A stretch of DNA of 64,000 nucleotides, from the NCBI GenBank assembly GCA_030998015.1, contig JARWMV010000019.1, positions 1-64,000 on the forward strand, in the 5' to 3' direction. Positions 23,418 to 35,311 of this stretch are shown piece by piece. Made by a program: the position numbers and the translations under genes. The notes beneath the pieces are model-generated. The model had not been told where the DNA came from. It did no database searches and saw nothing but the letters and a program-made list of their open reading frames with translations. This stretch comes from Ceratorhiza oryzae-sativae. Taxonomy: Eukaryota > Basidiomycota > Agaricomycetes > Cantharellales > Ceratobasidiaceae. How positions within the stretch are numbered: position 1 is the stretch's first letter; each line of letters starts with the position of its first letter.

Positions 23418-25341
23418 CTAATAAGGTCCCACGTTGATCAACCCCAGGCACACCGCCTCGATATCCACAATCTCCTTCGGCGCGTTCACAGTCAAAACTT
23501 GTGCAGAATCGCGCTCGACCAGTACCTCATCCTATCATCCCCAGGTCAGCCACCGGTGCCCTATGAACATTAAATCCACAGACCTCGATTCGGACGCCGA
23601 TATTATGAAACCATTTCGGAAACGCGGGGTCAGGCGGAACATATACCCCGGGCTCAATGGTGATTACCTGTCCTTCGACGAGACTGGTTTACCATCAGAG
23701 TTCAGCCGAATGTGTCCAAGCTCCCGCTTACCGTTGGTGTCGCTGGCCGTTTGTCTCGTGTAGATCTAAAGGATTGCGGTATGCCTTTCAGATTGCATGG
23801 ACGACACTTCGCTTACCTATACCGATTGGATGGCTCAGAAAGTGAGGATACAACGTATCGATCTTTTGGTCACCAGCACCAAGGTCGAACCCGATTGCTG
23901 TCAGAGATTTCGCTAAATTCCGAACACTTTTAGCGTGGAGCGAGTTGAGAGACTCCATAGCGTTTTCGGTGCACAACGGAATGAGGCCCTTTTGCACGTC
24001 CAATACCGCGGAATAAAGTTCTTTTTGGGCATTGCTGAATCTTCCGGATGGACCAACAGGAAAGGTACGAGTGATATCCGAGGCGTAGCCGCTATGTCAA
24101 TGGTCAGGAGCGAATTCAAAGGTGGCTGAGTCCCACGTACTTGAACTCACAACCGGCATCCATCAAAACCAGTTCCCCATCTTTCAAGACGCAATCGTTT
24201 TTGGTATAATGAATGATCAGGGCGTTAGATCTGGACCCAAAAGTTAACAGGCTCTCTCATCTTCAATCTGCCAACACACGCACCCGCTGGCAACAACTGG
24301 GACGTACGCAGGTCTTTGGGATCCTGCTAAGGCACATACGTACTCAAAATGCGCCGCCAATTGTGCTTCTGATTTAGCCGTTTTTGCGAACCGCATAGTC
24401 TTCGAAAGAAGGCTTATCTCTTAGCTCAGTGCGATGCGGGAACCAGTCGTACCTTAGCGTGCGCAGTTCCGCTAATGTCTCCTGCTTGCCGCATAAGCTT
24501 TCGCTCGACTGGACTCTTGACTCTCCGAAGTTTATTGAGGTATTTCGACAGGCTTTGGGCTCGATAGCGTTTGAGGATATCATCAGTCGTTTCCCCATCA
24601 GCACTTGAAGCTGCAGATGGGAGATGAGCCAGAAGTCCCGCCAAGCGTTTCCATATGTGAAGCTGGGAAGGGTAGTCACCATGATTTCTGATTTCCGCAA
24701 AAATATGAGAAGAGTTTTTGCAGGCTTCTCGTAGAAGACGAGGAAACTTCTCGATTGTTGAGACTTCGTCAGCTCGAAATGTTTCTTGGGACAATGAAAC
24801 TCCTGTTCTGCAAAGTAGATTGTCGATTTGGGCGAAGTATCTAATGTCGGGCCAGACTCACCGAGGCCCGTTCCAGAGTTCGTCATGAGGATCCTTTTCT
24901 GACATGAATAGGTGCATCCGGTAGCCCTTTGCGTCCGCTGTCTTGTGTAGGATCGCCGCCGCGCTTTGCTCCTCAATGCCTGTCAAATACCAAAAATTGG
25001 ACTCCTGCCGATACTTGTAACTATATAATAGATCAATTGATTAAGAGAAATGCCACGGGTCCATATGAGGGCGTACAATATATCTGTGCGTGAGATGAGC
25101 GGGAACACTTTCACGAGCAGGTTGCAATGGGGTAAGTAAAAAGGTACTCACGGCCTGACATATATTTAACCTGTGCAGACCAGATGACCACGATGCTCCC
25201 CAGTGGGAGCATTTCCATTAGCCTTTCTCGTCTCGATGCGTACTCCGATGCATCAACCCCAGGAGTAATTTCGCCTGGTTTAATCAAGTGAGGATGCGAG
25301 TCATGGTGAGGTTGGCCGTATCGTTTCTTGGACTCTCGCAA
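23418..25341 (-). CDS. Aminopeptidase P, Icp55/XPNPEP3-like
   Basis: The N-terminal part (25341-25111) has YGQPHHDSHPHLIKPGEITPG and SEYASRRERLMEMLP, the hallmark start of mitochondrial Icp55/XPNPEP3 enzymes. Later exons give EEQSAAAILHKTADAKG-type and KLRRVKSPVERKLMRQAG blocks. The pita-bread catalytic core follows with metal ligands in LVLMDAGCEF, YASDITRTFPVGPSG, YPHFLSHPIG, QVITIEPGVYVPPDP and GVRIEDEVLV. It ends LTVNAPKEIVDIEAVCLG near 23418. The enzyme removes N-terminal residues from matured mitochondrial proteins. Several introns break the gene. The true start was not found: residues before LRESKK come from an upstream exon, perhaps in the Arg-rich frame at about 25645-25500 (RVLCRFPRPSLRFRPS), which would suit a mitochondrial targeting peptide. 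Confidence 0.85.
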
Positions 25342-25649
25342 ACTTTCGGAGGTATTTTTATCGAGCTGAGAGTGTTCGGAGCTAGTGAGGGTGGAGCTAT
25401 GGAAGTAAAAAACGGCTTTTATACCTCGTTAATCAATGGATTGTGCATCTGGCAGAAGACCTACATTGTGGTGAAGGGCGGAACCTCAATGAAGGCCTAG
25501 GGAAACGGCATAATACGCGACACGGACTACTATTGACTGGGATCATGAATGTGCGTGTCTGGATGACGCCAGCCGTATGCATTCGGCTAAGGTAATCTGC
25601 TTTGAGTAATGGTCGGCAGCTTCGCAGGAGATCCTCTCTGGGCACGTGG

Positions 25650-26503
25650 ATGAGTCTTCGCGCACTTGATGATCGATCGCTTTTGGATTTCTGGCGATAC
25701 AGAGAAATGGCATGGTGAGACGGTCAATCATTCGTCCTGTGACATAGTTTATGAAGATGCACGGGGCTCCATATGTAAATCAATTATTCTGCCCAGAAAG
25801 ATATGTTCACGTCGAGTGCTCAGGTTAATTCGCCGGAACTCCGTCGGCCAAAAGCAAATTTGCTTTTACGGCAAGTTACAGCCTTAGTTCTTCCTAGGCG
25901 CAATTGAAGCCTGGGTAACTCAGATTAGCACACGCTACTGGCGTTTATTCGGATTAGGTAGAAGGCGCTCTGACTAGCCTTCAGTAGCGAATTGGATTTC
26001 GGCCGAGCTCGTCCGGAAAAGCCAATGTTTTGCTCTCAAATTTGAGTGCTATTTGACCAAATCAACCTGCTGATTGTGCCCGATTGAGTTGGATTGGCTC
26101 AGATTTGACAAATTAAGCACGGCTAATTTGGCAAATTGACCTCAATTTCTGATCCCCTCTGTATATTAGCGCAAATACGGTTTGCCTCATTATTGTCGTT
26201 TGCAAAAAGCCTTGCGAAGTAGGCGCCAAATTTATTTCGAACTCGGAGAGCCCAAATAGTTTTCGCTTGTATCTCAGTTCGCGTTGTATGGCTTAATGTA
26301 ATATGCCGTTTGAATCGTAATCTCAGCGCGCAGATGCAAGGCTAATTTGTGGGTCGCCACATATACCTTATAAAATTGACTATCAAAACCCCCCTTGCGG
26401 CAGTTTACAGCTGTATCTACACCGCTATAGGCTGCAAAAATAAATAAAATTCATATTCGAAATCCACGTAAACGTTTATGGGTGCGTGAACATATATACA
26501 AGA
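25650..26503. other. Intergenic, no gene recognised
   Basis: AT-rich non-coding sequence with local words built on AATTTG/CAAATT between 26030 and 26150. No protein family, RNA gene or defined element is recognised. Confidence 0.5.
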
Positions 26504-26699
26504 CTCAGCAAAAACCTGTGGGGGTAATGGTGTGTAATTCGGCATAAGGAGGGGTAATGAAAACAGGGGTGTAGTAATGGTGTCATTATGCCAAATTACA
26601 CTGGTGTAATGGGATAATGACAGATAATTATGTGTCATTTCATGGAATTACACCATTACTACACCCCCCTGTTTCATTACACCTCAAGTTTTTCCTGAG
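26504..26699. mobile_element. MITE-like palindromic repeat, copy 1
   Basis: This 196-bp unit begins CTCAGCAAAAACCTGTGGGG and its end, read on the other strand, begins CTCAGGAAAAACTTGAGGTG, so it has roughly 25-bp terminal inverted repeats. The interior is largely self-complementary and built of GGTGTAATGG-type words. A near-identical copy lies at 26908. There is no coding capacity. Confidence 0.7.
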
Positions 26700-26907
26700 G
26701 AGTGTCAATGTGACTGTAAGCCTTAACTTGACTGCAGTCACATGATATTGTGTGCCTATTCCTCTCCTTGTCATATATGCCTTGGAACCAAGCCTGGTCA
26801 AGTGATGTCTATGGCATTATTGTGTGAATTTTACTTTTGCATGATGGAAGTCATATACATCCTTACAGGAGTTGGGCTTAGGGAAGTAGAGACTGCTCTT
26901 GCTTGTT

Positions 26908-27103
26908 CTCAGCAAAAACCTGTGGGGGTAATGGTATGTAATTAGGCATAAGGAGGGGTAATGAAAACAGGGGTGTAGTAATGGTGTCATTATGCCAAAT
27001 TACACTGGTGTAACAGGATAACAACAGATAATTATGTGTCATTTCATGGAATTACACCATTACTACACCCCCCTGTTTCATTACACCTCAAGTTTTTCTG
27101 GAG
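26908..27103. mobile_element. MITE-like palindromic repeat, copy 2
   Basis: This is a near-identical second copy of the 196-bp palindromic unit at 26504, in the same orientation and separated from it by 208 bp of unrelated sequence. A few differences, such as GTGTAATTC against ATGTAATTA, show that the two are not an assembly duplicate. Confidence 0.7.
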
Positions 27104-28084
27104 TTATGAGGAAACAGTTACTCTATTATGCTAGACTGTTATGAACACAACAAGATAACAGTAGTAACAATCTTGATCAAACAATCAGACTTAGTCCAGC
27201 TAAGTCCCTTACTAATTGCTGGTAGCAGGAGTACCACAAAGCACTCAAGTATATCTCACTCAAAGGGTCCCTCACTTATGGGCATGCTATGACACTGTGC
27301 TACCTGGTGTATGTTTGGACTTATACAGACTAGTTATATTACAATGAGAGATTGACCGTGGGAAGCTGACGTAAAAATACCCAGTATAGGGTCCAGACAC
27401 ATTTAAGCGCCGGACCCAGCCTCCCTTGCAGGCTCAGAGACCGAATTCGCCGTTGCGCGCCCGTTTCTGATCCGTTTCACTCATGTAAATACCCATAAAA
27501 TGCAGAAAAATCTATACTACAAGTCCTATTAAGTGTGGGCGATGATTAACTTACTATGTACCGAAGGACCGAATTATCTTCGGTTCAGGATAATGCTAAC
27601 TTCACGAATACTGGCTCAATCCGTTCGATCAAAGACTCATTCGAAAGCCCTCGCCATTTCGCACCACTTCACTTCATGGGCGAAGTCACGAAAACGCATC
27701 ACCGAGGCTCCCCCCCCCTGTGCTCTTTTTTTTCGATTACATTTGATTACAAACCGATCACGGAGGCGTTTCCATCGGAGGTTTGGCACCAAAAAATCGG
27801 GGGTGCCAACCTCATGGGGAGGAACAAAAAATAAAGCACACATCCAAAAAATTGCTAGACTCCCCATAAAAATCACAAAGGATTGAACACACTCTTATAG
27901 AGCTGTGAGTGTGTTCCAGGAGAATGTTCAATACACTGGCTAATGAAATAAGCAGTTGCTTATCACAGATTTTAAGCATTTTAAGCTTTTCAAAACACTT
28001 GAACACCAAAACTCAAATCACACTGTTACCATGTGAGTGTTCAAGTCTACTATCTGCATGGATTTCATTTACTGAGCCAATAGG
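27104..28084. other. Unassigned region upstream of the Helitron coding part
   Basis: No gene is supported. The left end of the Helitron should lie here or slightly further left, but a 5'-TC terminus cannot be fixed without other copies. Confidence 0.4.
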
Positions 28085-28393
28085 GATAGGTCACAACCCA
28101 CCACACCTGAACATGTAAGGTCTCAAGGTCAAGAGGCAGATCATCAGGGACAAGAGCAGATCAGTCCTGATGCAAGAAGAATCCCACAACCCCCAGTTGC
28201 TGGACCAAGCAATATACCTGCTGCTGTAGAGCCCAACAATTTACCCAACATTGCTGGACCAAGCAATCTGCCTGCCAATCCACCAGTTTTAAGCAGAGCA
28301 CAGATTGTGCAACAAGCCTGAAGAGACTGTGAGCATGCAGAACATGAAGCACAGCAGGCTGCTGCAGCTCAAGGATTACCACTAATTGAGGTA

Positions 28394-29982
28394 CAGTGCA
28401 CAGCAAAATGATTGCAGCATGTGACGAAAAATTGACCAATCTCAACTCTGAGGATAATTACGACACATGATGTATATACAGTAATGCGATTTGAAAGAAG
28501 TATGAAATGCGTGCGTAGCGCAAAAACAATGAGAAAAATCGATAAGTGGGATCATGAGAAAAATAGGAAACAAGATTGGACTTGCTGCAATCATTTTGCA
28601 TGAAGTAAGCAACTTCAACTACCCACAGTCATCCGCAATAGTCTTCTCCTTGCCTACATCAAATTTGTTCAATTTTTAAGCACTATGGTGGCTGCCATAT
28701 CTCCCTCAAAGCATGCCAACATCATCTTTCTCAAGCAGAAAGGTCTGACTGATCATGCTGTGGCAAATAGGCTGGGTGGGGTACACAACACTACTGTTGG
28801 TCGAATCTGGTCTAGCTACCTCAGAGGCGACAACATATTTACACCCAAAAAAAGTACTGGCCAGCCACGCAAAATGGATGAATCAGAGGGTCGCTGGGCT
28901 GCGTTGTTGATGTCTTGTGGTGTGTCGAAGACTGCAGCTGACCTCAAGTGCAACTTTTTCCCCAATGTCAGCACCAATACACTCCAACGGCAATTACATG
29001 AGCTTGGTTTTTGTGTCTATTGTCAATGCAGGGTCCCATTCCTGAACTGCAAGAAGTGTCGGAGGCAGCTGTGCTGGGGATGGCTGCATTTAACATGGGA
29101 CAAGGTTGATTGGTTCAAGGTGTATTTTTCAGATGAGTCCAAATTCCTTGTTTTTGGAGCTGGCAGGCCAAATATCTATTATAAGAAGGTTGGCAACCCA
29201 GTGAAGCCAGAGCATGTCAAACAGGTTGTCAAACATGGTGGCAGCCATGTTATGGTTTGGGGGTACATCACACCAGAGGGCGTTGGTTGATTGCACTGTA
29301 TAGATGGCACACTGACAGCAGTCAAATACACCAAAATCCTTTCTAATGAATTCTTCTGCCCCCTCCTCAAATCCTGTACTTGCCCTTCCTCAATAATCTT
29401 TCAGCAAGACAATGATCCAAAGCACACAGCTCAAGTGATGAAAAAGTGGCTCCTTGATTGCCAGCTTCAAGTCCTTCCCTGGCCATTGAATAGCCCAGAT
29501 ATGAACCTGATCAAGCATGTCTGGTCCTATCTTGACGCTGCAATTTGTGCTGAACACCCCCAGCCCACAAATTGGCAGGAACTTTGGGAGGCTCTGGAGC
29601 AGCAGTGGTACAAAATTCCATCTTGATATATTTGTGGTCTGTATAAGTCAATGCCTTGGCGTATTGCAGCGCTAGTGAGAGCTAAGGGAGGTCATACCAA
29701 GTACTAAATGGCTTGGTTGAAGGTGAGCTGCTTCAGTATTTTTTTCTGGCAGTCAAGATGGTGTTGCTTACTTCATGCAAAATGATTGCAGCAAGTCTGA
29801 TCTTGTTTCCTATTTTTCTCATGATCCCACTTATCAAAATTTCTCATTGTTTTTGCGCTATGTGCACATTTCATACTTCTTTCGAATCGCATTACTGTAT
29901 ATACATCATGTGTCGTAATTATCCTCAGAGTTGAGATTGGTCAATTTTTTGTCATGTGCTGCAATCATTTTGCTGTGCACTG
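28394..29982 (+). mobile_element. Tc1/mariner copy 2, uninterrupted
   Basis: This 1589-bp element starts CAGTGCACAGC after TA (28392-28393) and ends GCTGTGCACTG before TA (29983-29984). Its terminal inverted repeats are about 230 bp and match copy 1. It sits inside the Helitron N-terminal region, at a spot where GTATGT follows a coding GAG. Confidence 0.92.
28685..29707 (+). pseudogene. Tc1/mariner transposase, copy 2, two nonsense codons
   Basis: The 340-codon frame (ATG 28685 to TAA 29707) is collinear with copy 1 and better preserved. It is broken by TGA at 29288-29290 and 29624-29626, both at expected CGA codons. FSDESKF and FQQDNDPKHTAQV supply the first two catalytic acids, but the third block reads NLIKHVW with Lys instead of the Glu of the DD34E family. 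Where copy 1 has a TGA at the CxCRV site (about 13142), this copy has CAA, the opposite-strand product of the same CGA. Confidence 0.9.
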
Positions 29983-30008
29983 TATGTCTGTCATTTGAAG
30001 TTTTTTCC

Positions 30009-33000
30009 AGGACCTAGAACTAAAAGTACTTCAGGCAGCTCCACCAGATCCAGCCCCTGTTCAGCAAGGCCAGGGTAGGGGACAACCCCATGGCCATGGA
30101 CATGGGAGAGGACAGGCTGACACTGTTGAACCTGCAGACCCAATTCAGCCAGCTTGGGGTAGAGGAAGGCCACATGGTCATGGATGAGGAAGAGTGCAAC
30201 CTCCACCTTGGCAGCCAGTGCAACCTGTGGCACAGCCAGAGATCCAGCTGGAAGAAAATGTAGAAAATGAGGGTGAGGCAGTGAGTGGATTATTTTTTTG
30301 GTTAAAAATGAAAAGCACAATTACTAACACAACCTATTTGTTTTCTATGCTCAGGATGAACCACCTTTACCTCCTGGGCTACTTGATGAAGGCCAGGAGG
30401 CATGTGTTGCTGCTAAACAAAAGCGTAGACAAATTTTAGCATGCTTAAGTACCCAAGGTCAGCAAAACCTGGGTGCTATGGATGTCTCATGTGGTTTCTG
30501 TGCTGCCCTGCACTGAGAGGCTGAGAAACACAAAAGCTCACAGGCAGGCAATCTGCAGTTTGGCCTATGCTGCCAACACAGCAAGGTCAACATCAAACTC
30601 CCTAGCTGCTGTCCTCTGGAGCTATACCAGCTCTTTGTTGGGTCTCACACACACTCTAAGAACTTCTTGGATAACATCAGGCAGTATAACAGCACACTTG
30701 CTTTTGTCTCTATGGGTTTCAAGGTGCTTGATGAGCAGCTGCCAGGCTGAGGTCCATATCTCTATAAAATTGGTGTAGCAGTCTATCACAGTTCAAATGA
30801 TTTGGTGCCACCTCAAGGTACAACCCCCACCTATGTGCAGCTCTATATTTACAACTCACTTGAGGAAGCAAGCGCACTACAAATGCAGCATGGTGCAAAC
30901 TCCAGGTGTAATGCTCAGCTTATGTGAATCCTCACTGGACTCTTGCACAGTCACCACTGCTATGTAGGTGTTTACAAATGTATCAACACTGTTACAGCTG
31001 CACAAGATGCTGCACAAGTCTCCATGGTGATTCATCAGAACTGCTGTGATTATCCTCAGGTGTATAACTGCCCAACCAATGATGAGCTTGCTCTCATTGT
31101 ACCAGACAACACATTAGACTATCAATGTGATATTGTGGTTTACAGACAGGGTGGAGGTTTCCAGAGGATTGATCCATGGAACCCAGCCTATGCATGCCTC
31201 CATTATGTGCTTCTCTTTGTCTATGGAGAGCATGGGTTTCAACGCCATATCCCATATTGAGACATTCTGTGGGTTCCAGACCAAGCACCTAGGCAAGGGA
31301 ATCCACAAGCAGCTGCCCAGCCAAACTCTGATGGAGAGGAGCAAAGTGGCAATGAGGCTGAAGGTGCAGCCAACAATATCTGCTGTGGCCAGTGGAAAAC
31401 TGTTTTGGAGCTTGAATACTACACCTATGTCCTGTTCCCTTGAGAAAAGCAGAGAAAGGACAACCCTATGCCAGGACCTGATGAACCTTTCTGTGTAATC
31501 TTCCATGCTCAATGTCTCTTTCACCAGTTCATTGTTGACATATGGGCTATCATTGAACAGAGCCAGCTTATATGGTTTAGAATGAACCAGAACACTATTT
31601 GTGCAGATCTCTATGCCGGTGTTATGGATGCTTTGCATAATGACAATCTTGAGCTTGGCAATCAAGTTGGAACTATTCTGCCCTCCTCATACTATGGTGG
31701 GTCCAGGCAGATGATGGAGTCTTATCAAGATGCAATGGCAATTGCACACTACCTTGGGCCACCTCAGTTTTTCATCACCATGACTGCTAACCCAAACTGG
31801 CCAGAGATCAAAAATGAACTTTTGGACAGACAAACTCCTGGTGACTGACTAGACATCTGCACACATGTCTTTGAGCTCAAACATAGAGCTTTACTTGACA
31901 ATATCACCAAAAAACATGTGCTTGGCAACTGCATTGTGCATGTCCATACTATTGAGTTCCAGAAGTGTGGCCTCCCACACATGCACCTTTTAGTCTGGCT
32001 GGACAAGGCAAACCACATTGTGGAGCCAGATGATGTTGATGAGGTCATCTGTGCTGAAATTCCTAATCCTGTGGCTGAACTGGATCTGTATGATACAATT
32101 ACAACCAGCATGATGCATGGGCCATGTGGAGAAGAGTTTCCAGATATGCATTGCTGGGACCAAACAGAGAAGAGGTGTATCAAGAAGTTCCCTAAACCTT
32201 TCTGCAAGCAGACTGCCATGGTTCACAATAATGGTAGACACATTGTCAAGAAATTTGGACAAAAAGAAGCAGTTCTTGACAATCAATGGGTAGTTCCTTA
32301 CAATCTGTATCTTGCACAACAGTACAACTGCCATATCAATGTGGAAACCTGCTCTGGAGTGAACACTATCAAGTACATATTCAAGTATGTCTATAAAGGC
32401 TGTGACTGTGCATCCATGACTTTCATCCAGCAAGGTCCTGCTGCAGATAGGCCAGAGCAGCAGGATGAAATCAAATGGCACCTGGATGCACATTGGATAT
32501 CTGCATACAAGGCTCTCTGGCATATATTCAAGTTCCTTCTCCATCAGGAGGTTCCAAACATCTACTGTTTGCAGGTGCATCTAGAGAATCAGCAGGTTGT
32601 CACCTTCCAAAATTACCAGCCACTTGCAGATGTGCTGGTGGAGCAAAAGGATACCAAACTCACAGCATTTTTCAATCTGAACAACCATCCAAATAATGCT
32701 GTCAAAGCTCTTGCCAATAGTCTTCTTTATCAAGAAATTCCTGGGAAGTTCACTTGGGATCAAAATGCTCAAGTCTGGAAGCCATGCAAGAAGGCAGGTG
32801 GTGCAATTGGCTGCATGTATTTTGCAGGCCCATCTCATGGTGACAGGTTCTATCTGAGACTGCTCCTCACAACTGTGTGGGGTCCAACATCTTTTGCTAA
32901 TCTCAGAACCTTCAAAAATGTTCCCTATCCTGACTACAAGTCTTGCTGTCTTGCATGTGGGCTCTTGGCTGATGATGCTGAATGGTCTGCCTGTCTGACT

Positions 33001-34814
33001 GAGGCATCAGTCATGCAGACTGGACATCAGTTGCAAAAGCTGTTTGTCATGATTGTCACTGCATGCATGCCCAGCAATGCAGAGCAGCTTTGGCTTGACT
33101 TCCATCAACATCTTTGTGATGACCTTTGACACTGGCTTCTACAGCAGCCATGGCAACTTGAAAACCCAAGTGAGGAGCATGTCTATTATTTTGGTCTCTA
33201 CCTTGTTCAACAATTGGTGGAAGACGCTGGCACTACCATGGCAATTGTTCATCTCCCTAGAAGCGCTGAGGCCTGGGAGCAATACAAGGTCCATAGCCAC
33301 TTGATTCTGGAGCAGCTTCAGCTTCAAAATAACCAGCCTCCCAACATTGCTCAGGAGTTTATAGATCAACTAAATGAAGACCAGCAGGCCACATACAATG
33401 AGGTCTATAGCTCTGTTACTCAGGAGCAAGGCCACACTTTCTTCTTAGATGGTCCATCAGGTACAGGCAAAACCTTTTTGTATAGGGCGCTCTGCTATCA
33501 GCTCCATTCCGAAGGCAAAATTGTCCTTTGTGTTGCTTCTTCTGGCATTGCTGCTCTTCTACTTCCTGGCAGCTGCACTTCACACTCTCAGCTCAAGATA
33601 CCAACACAGAACCTGACAGAGACCAGCAACTGTAACATTCCCAAAAACTCCAACTTGGCTAGGCTCATCAAGCAGACGGTGCTCATTATCTGAGATGAGG
33701 TACCAATGCAGCATAAGCATTGTGCAGAGGCTTTCAACCACACAGCTCAGGACATCTGTGACAAACCAGGACAACCATTTGGTGGTATCACAGTTGTGTT
33801 TGGTGGTGACTTTCACCAGATACTTCCTGTTGTCCCACATGGAGAGCCTGAAGACATCATTGCAGCCTGCCTAAAGTGGTCACTGCTATGGGTAGGAATG
33901 CAGAGACTGCAGCTCACTTGGAACATGCACTTACAAGGGGATGCTGCAGATTTTGCAGCATGGCTACTGGAGATAGGAGAGGGTTCCACAATTGAGGAAG
34001 GCCATTCAAAGGAAATCAACTTCCCTGCACATATGCATGTCCACAGCTGGGACCAGCTTATTGATTGGGTCTATCCAAACCTTGGGATTCCAGGCCAGGC
34101 CACCAATGAATATTTACGTGATTGGACAATCTTGACAGGACGGAACAATGATGTTCTGATGTTGAACAAGAAGATTTTAGGAAGGTTTCCTGGCAAGGTC
34201 AAGACATACACCAGTGTGGATGAAGTTGAACAGGAAGAGGGTGTTGACAACCCTGAGACAGTAAACCTAACTCCAGAGTACCTTCACTCACTCAACCACT
34301 CCAGCCTGCCAGTTGCAAAACTTGATATCAAATTTGGTTGTCCTGTAATGGTGTTATGCAACTTGGCACCATCCCAAGGTGTTTGCAATGGTACCAGGGC
34401 AGTAGTCACACACCTTGGTCAGAGGGTTTTAGAAGTACGCCTTTTGACTGGAACAGATGTGGGTCAGTCAATCATGTCAACTTGATGATTTGCTTATTGA
34501 AACTAACTCCTTGCACAATAGGTAAAAAAGTCTTCATCCCAAGAATTGAACTGAAGACTCAAGAGATAGAGTTTGGATTTATTTTGAAAAGACACCAATT
34601 CCCTTTGCAGGTGGCCTTTGCAATGACAATCAACAAGTCCCAAGGCCAGTCTGTCTTAAATGTTGGATTGGACTTTGAGCATGCAGTGTTCTCCCATGGA
34701 CAACTCTATGTTGCATTATCCTGTTGTACCTCTGCTTCACATATTCATATATTCAATAATTCTGCTGCTCCTGTAACAAAGAATGTTGTGTACAAGTCTG
34801 TTCTCCAGGATTGA
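30009..34814 (+). pseudogene. Helitron Rep-helicase (RepHel), multiple stops
   Basis: In order, the Helitron-like N-terminal domain appears (GFCAALH, FVSMGFKVLDEQLPG, YNCPTNDELALIVP). The rolling-circle Rep segment follows with PPQFFITMTANPNWPEI and the two-His motif GLPHMHLLVWLDKA. Then come IKYIFKYVYKGCD and a Pif1-type helicase. The helicase has Walker A DGPSGTGKTFLYRAL, Walker B LII(stop)DEVPMQHK, GGDFHQILPVVPHG, TINKSQGQSV near the end and ALSCCTSASHI. A working protein would nick and replicate the element by a rolling circle. In-frame TGA codons at 31258-31260, 31846-31848 and 33691-33693 (the last replacing Trp in Walker B), and others near 30515, 30750 and 30925, inactivate it. Most fit CGA-to-TGA or TGG-to-TGA changes. 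Confidence 0.85.
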
Positions 34815-34976
34815 AATGACTTTGCTGTGTTTTCTTTTTTCTCTTATTTGCCTGTTCTGTTTGAATTCTGTTTGTTTTCTCTACTCAAGAATTAAGGTGC
34901 ATCTTTTAAAGTCCAGCATTAGAGCTAAGCAAACACAAGGAGTATGTAAAAATTATGCACATAACCATGTTCAATA

Positions 34977-35225
34977 AAAGCTGAGCCTGTAGGTGAAGCT
35001 ACCTGCCAGCCGAAGGCAGGCAATTAAGTATATTATATTACAGACACCTAACACATTATATAAAAGCTGAGCCTGTAGGTGAAGCTACCTGCCAGCCAAA
35101 GGCAGGCACTCAAGAATATTTAGAACACTTGATACAATATTTCAAAGCTGAGCCCATAGGCAAAGCTACCTGCCAGCTGAAGGCAGGCAATGAAGTATAT
35201 TACAGACCCTTAACACATTATATCC
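34977..35225 (+). repeat. Tandem hairpin repeats near the Helitron 3' end
   Basis: Three units of about 81-86 bp, with a partial fourth, each begin AAGCTGAGCC and include GAAGCTACCTGCCAGC. Each has a small inverted repeat CCTGCC..GGCAGG. Unit starts lie near 34977, 35061, 35142 and 35225. They sit between the helicase stop and the proposed 3' terminus. Confidence 0.75.
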
Positions 35226-35257
35226 AAGCTGAGTGTGTAGCGCGAAGCAAGCCTGCT

Positions 35258-35311
35258 GCAGGTGTGTGTGTGCTCATGGCAGCAAGCTTGCGAGCTGCAT
35301 GAACACACTAG
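35258..35311 (+). other. Proposed Helitron 3' terminus: hairpin plus CTAG
   Basis: An imperfect palindrome with arms GTGTGTGCTCATGGCAGC and GCTGCATGAACACAC ends at CTAG (35308-35311), followed by T. Helitrons end in CTRR a few bases after a hairpin and insert between A and T, so this fits. The fit is by pattern only, because no second copy is in the window. Confidence 0.5.

Larger units (their letters stand above)
28085..35311 (+). mobile_element. Decayed RepHel Helitron carrying a mariner
   Basis: Coding remains of a Rep-helicase Helitron run along the plus strand from a Gln/Ala/Pro-rich N-terminal region (about 28085-28393 and 29985-30300) to the helicase end at 34814. A mariner (28394-29982) is inserted in the N-terminal part. 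The 3' end is proposed at CTAG (35308-35311), directly after an imperfect hairpin, as expected for Helitron termini. The left terminus is not located, so the start given is only the first recognisable coding sequence. Confidence 0.75.

Noticed and set aside
34977..35225. CRISPR-like array
   Set aside because: Units are long and nearly identical throughout with no unique spacers, in a eukaryotic genome beside a Helitron helicase; they are subterminal repeats.
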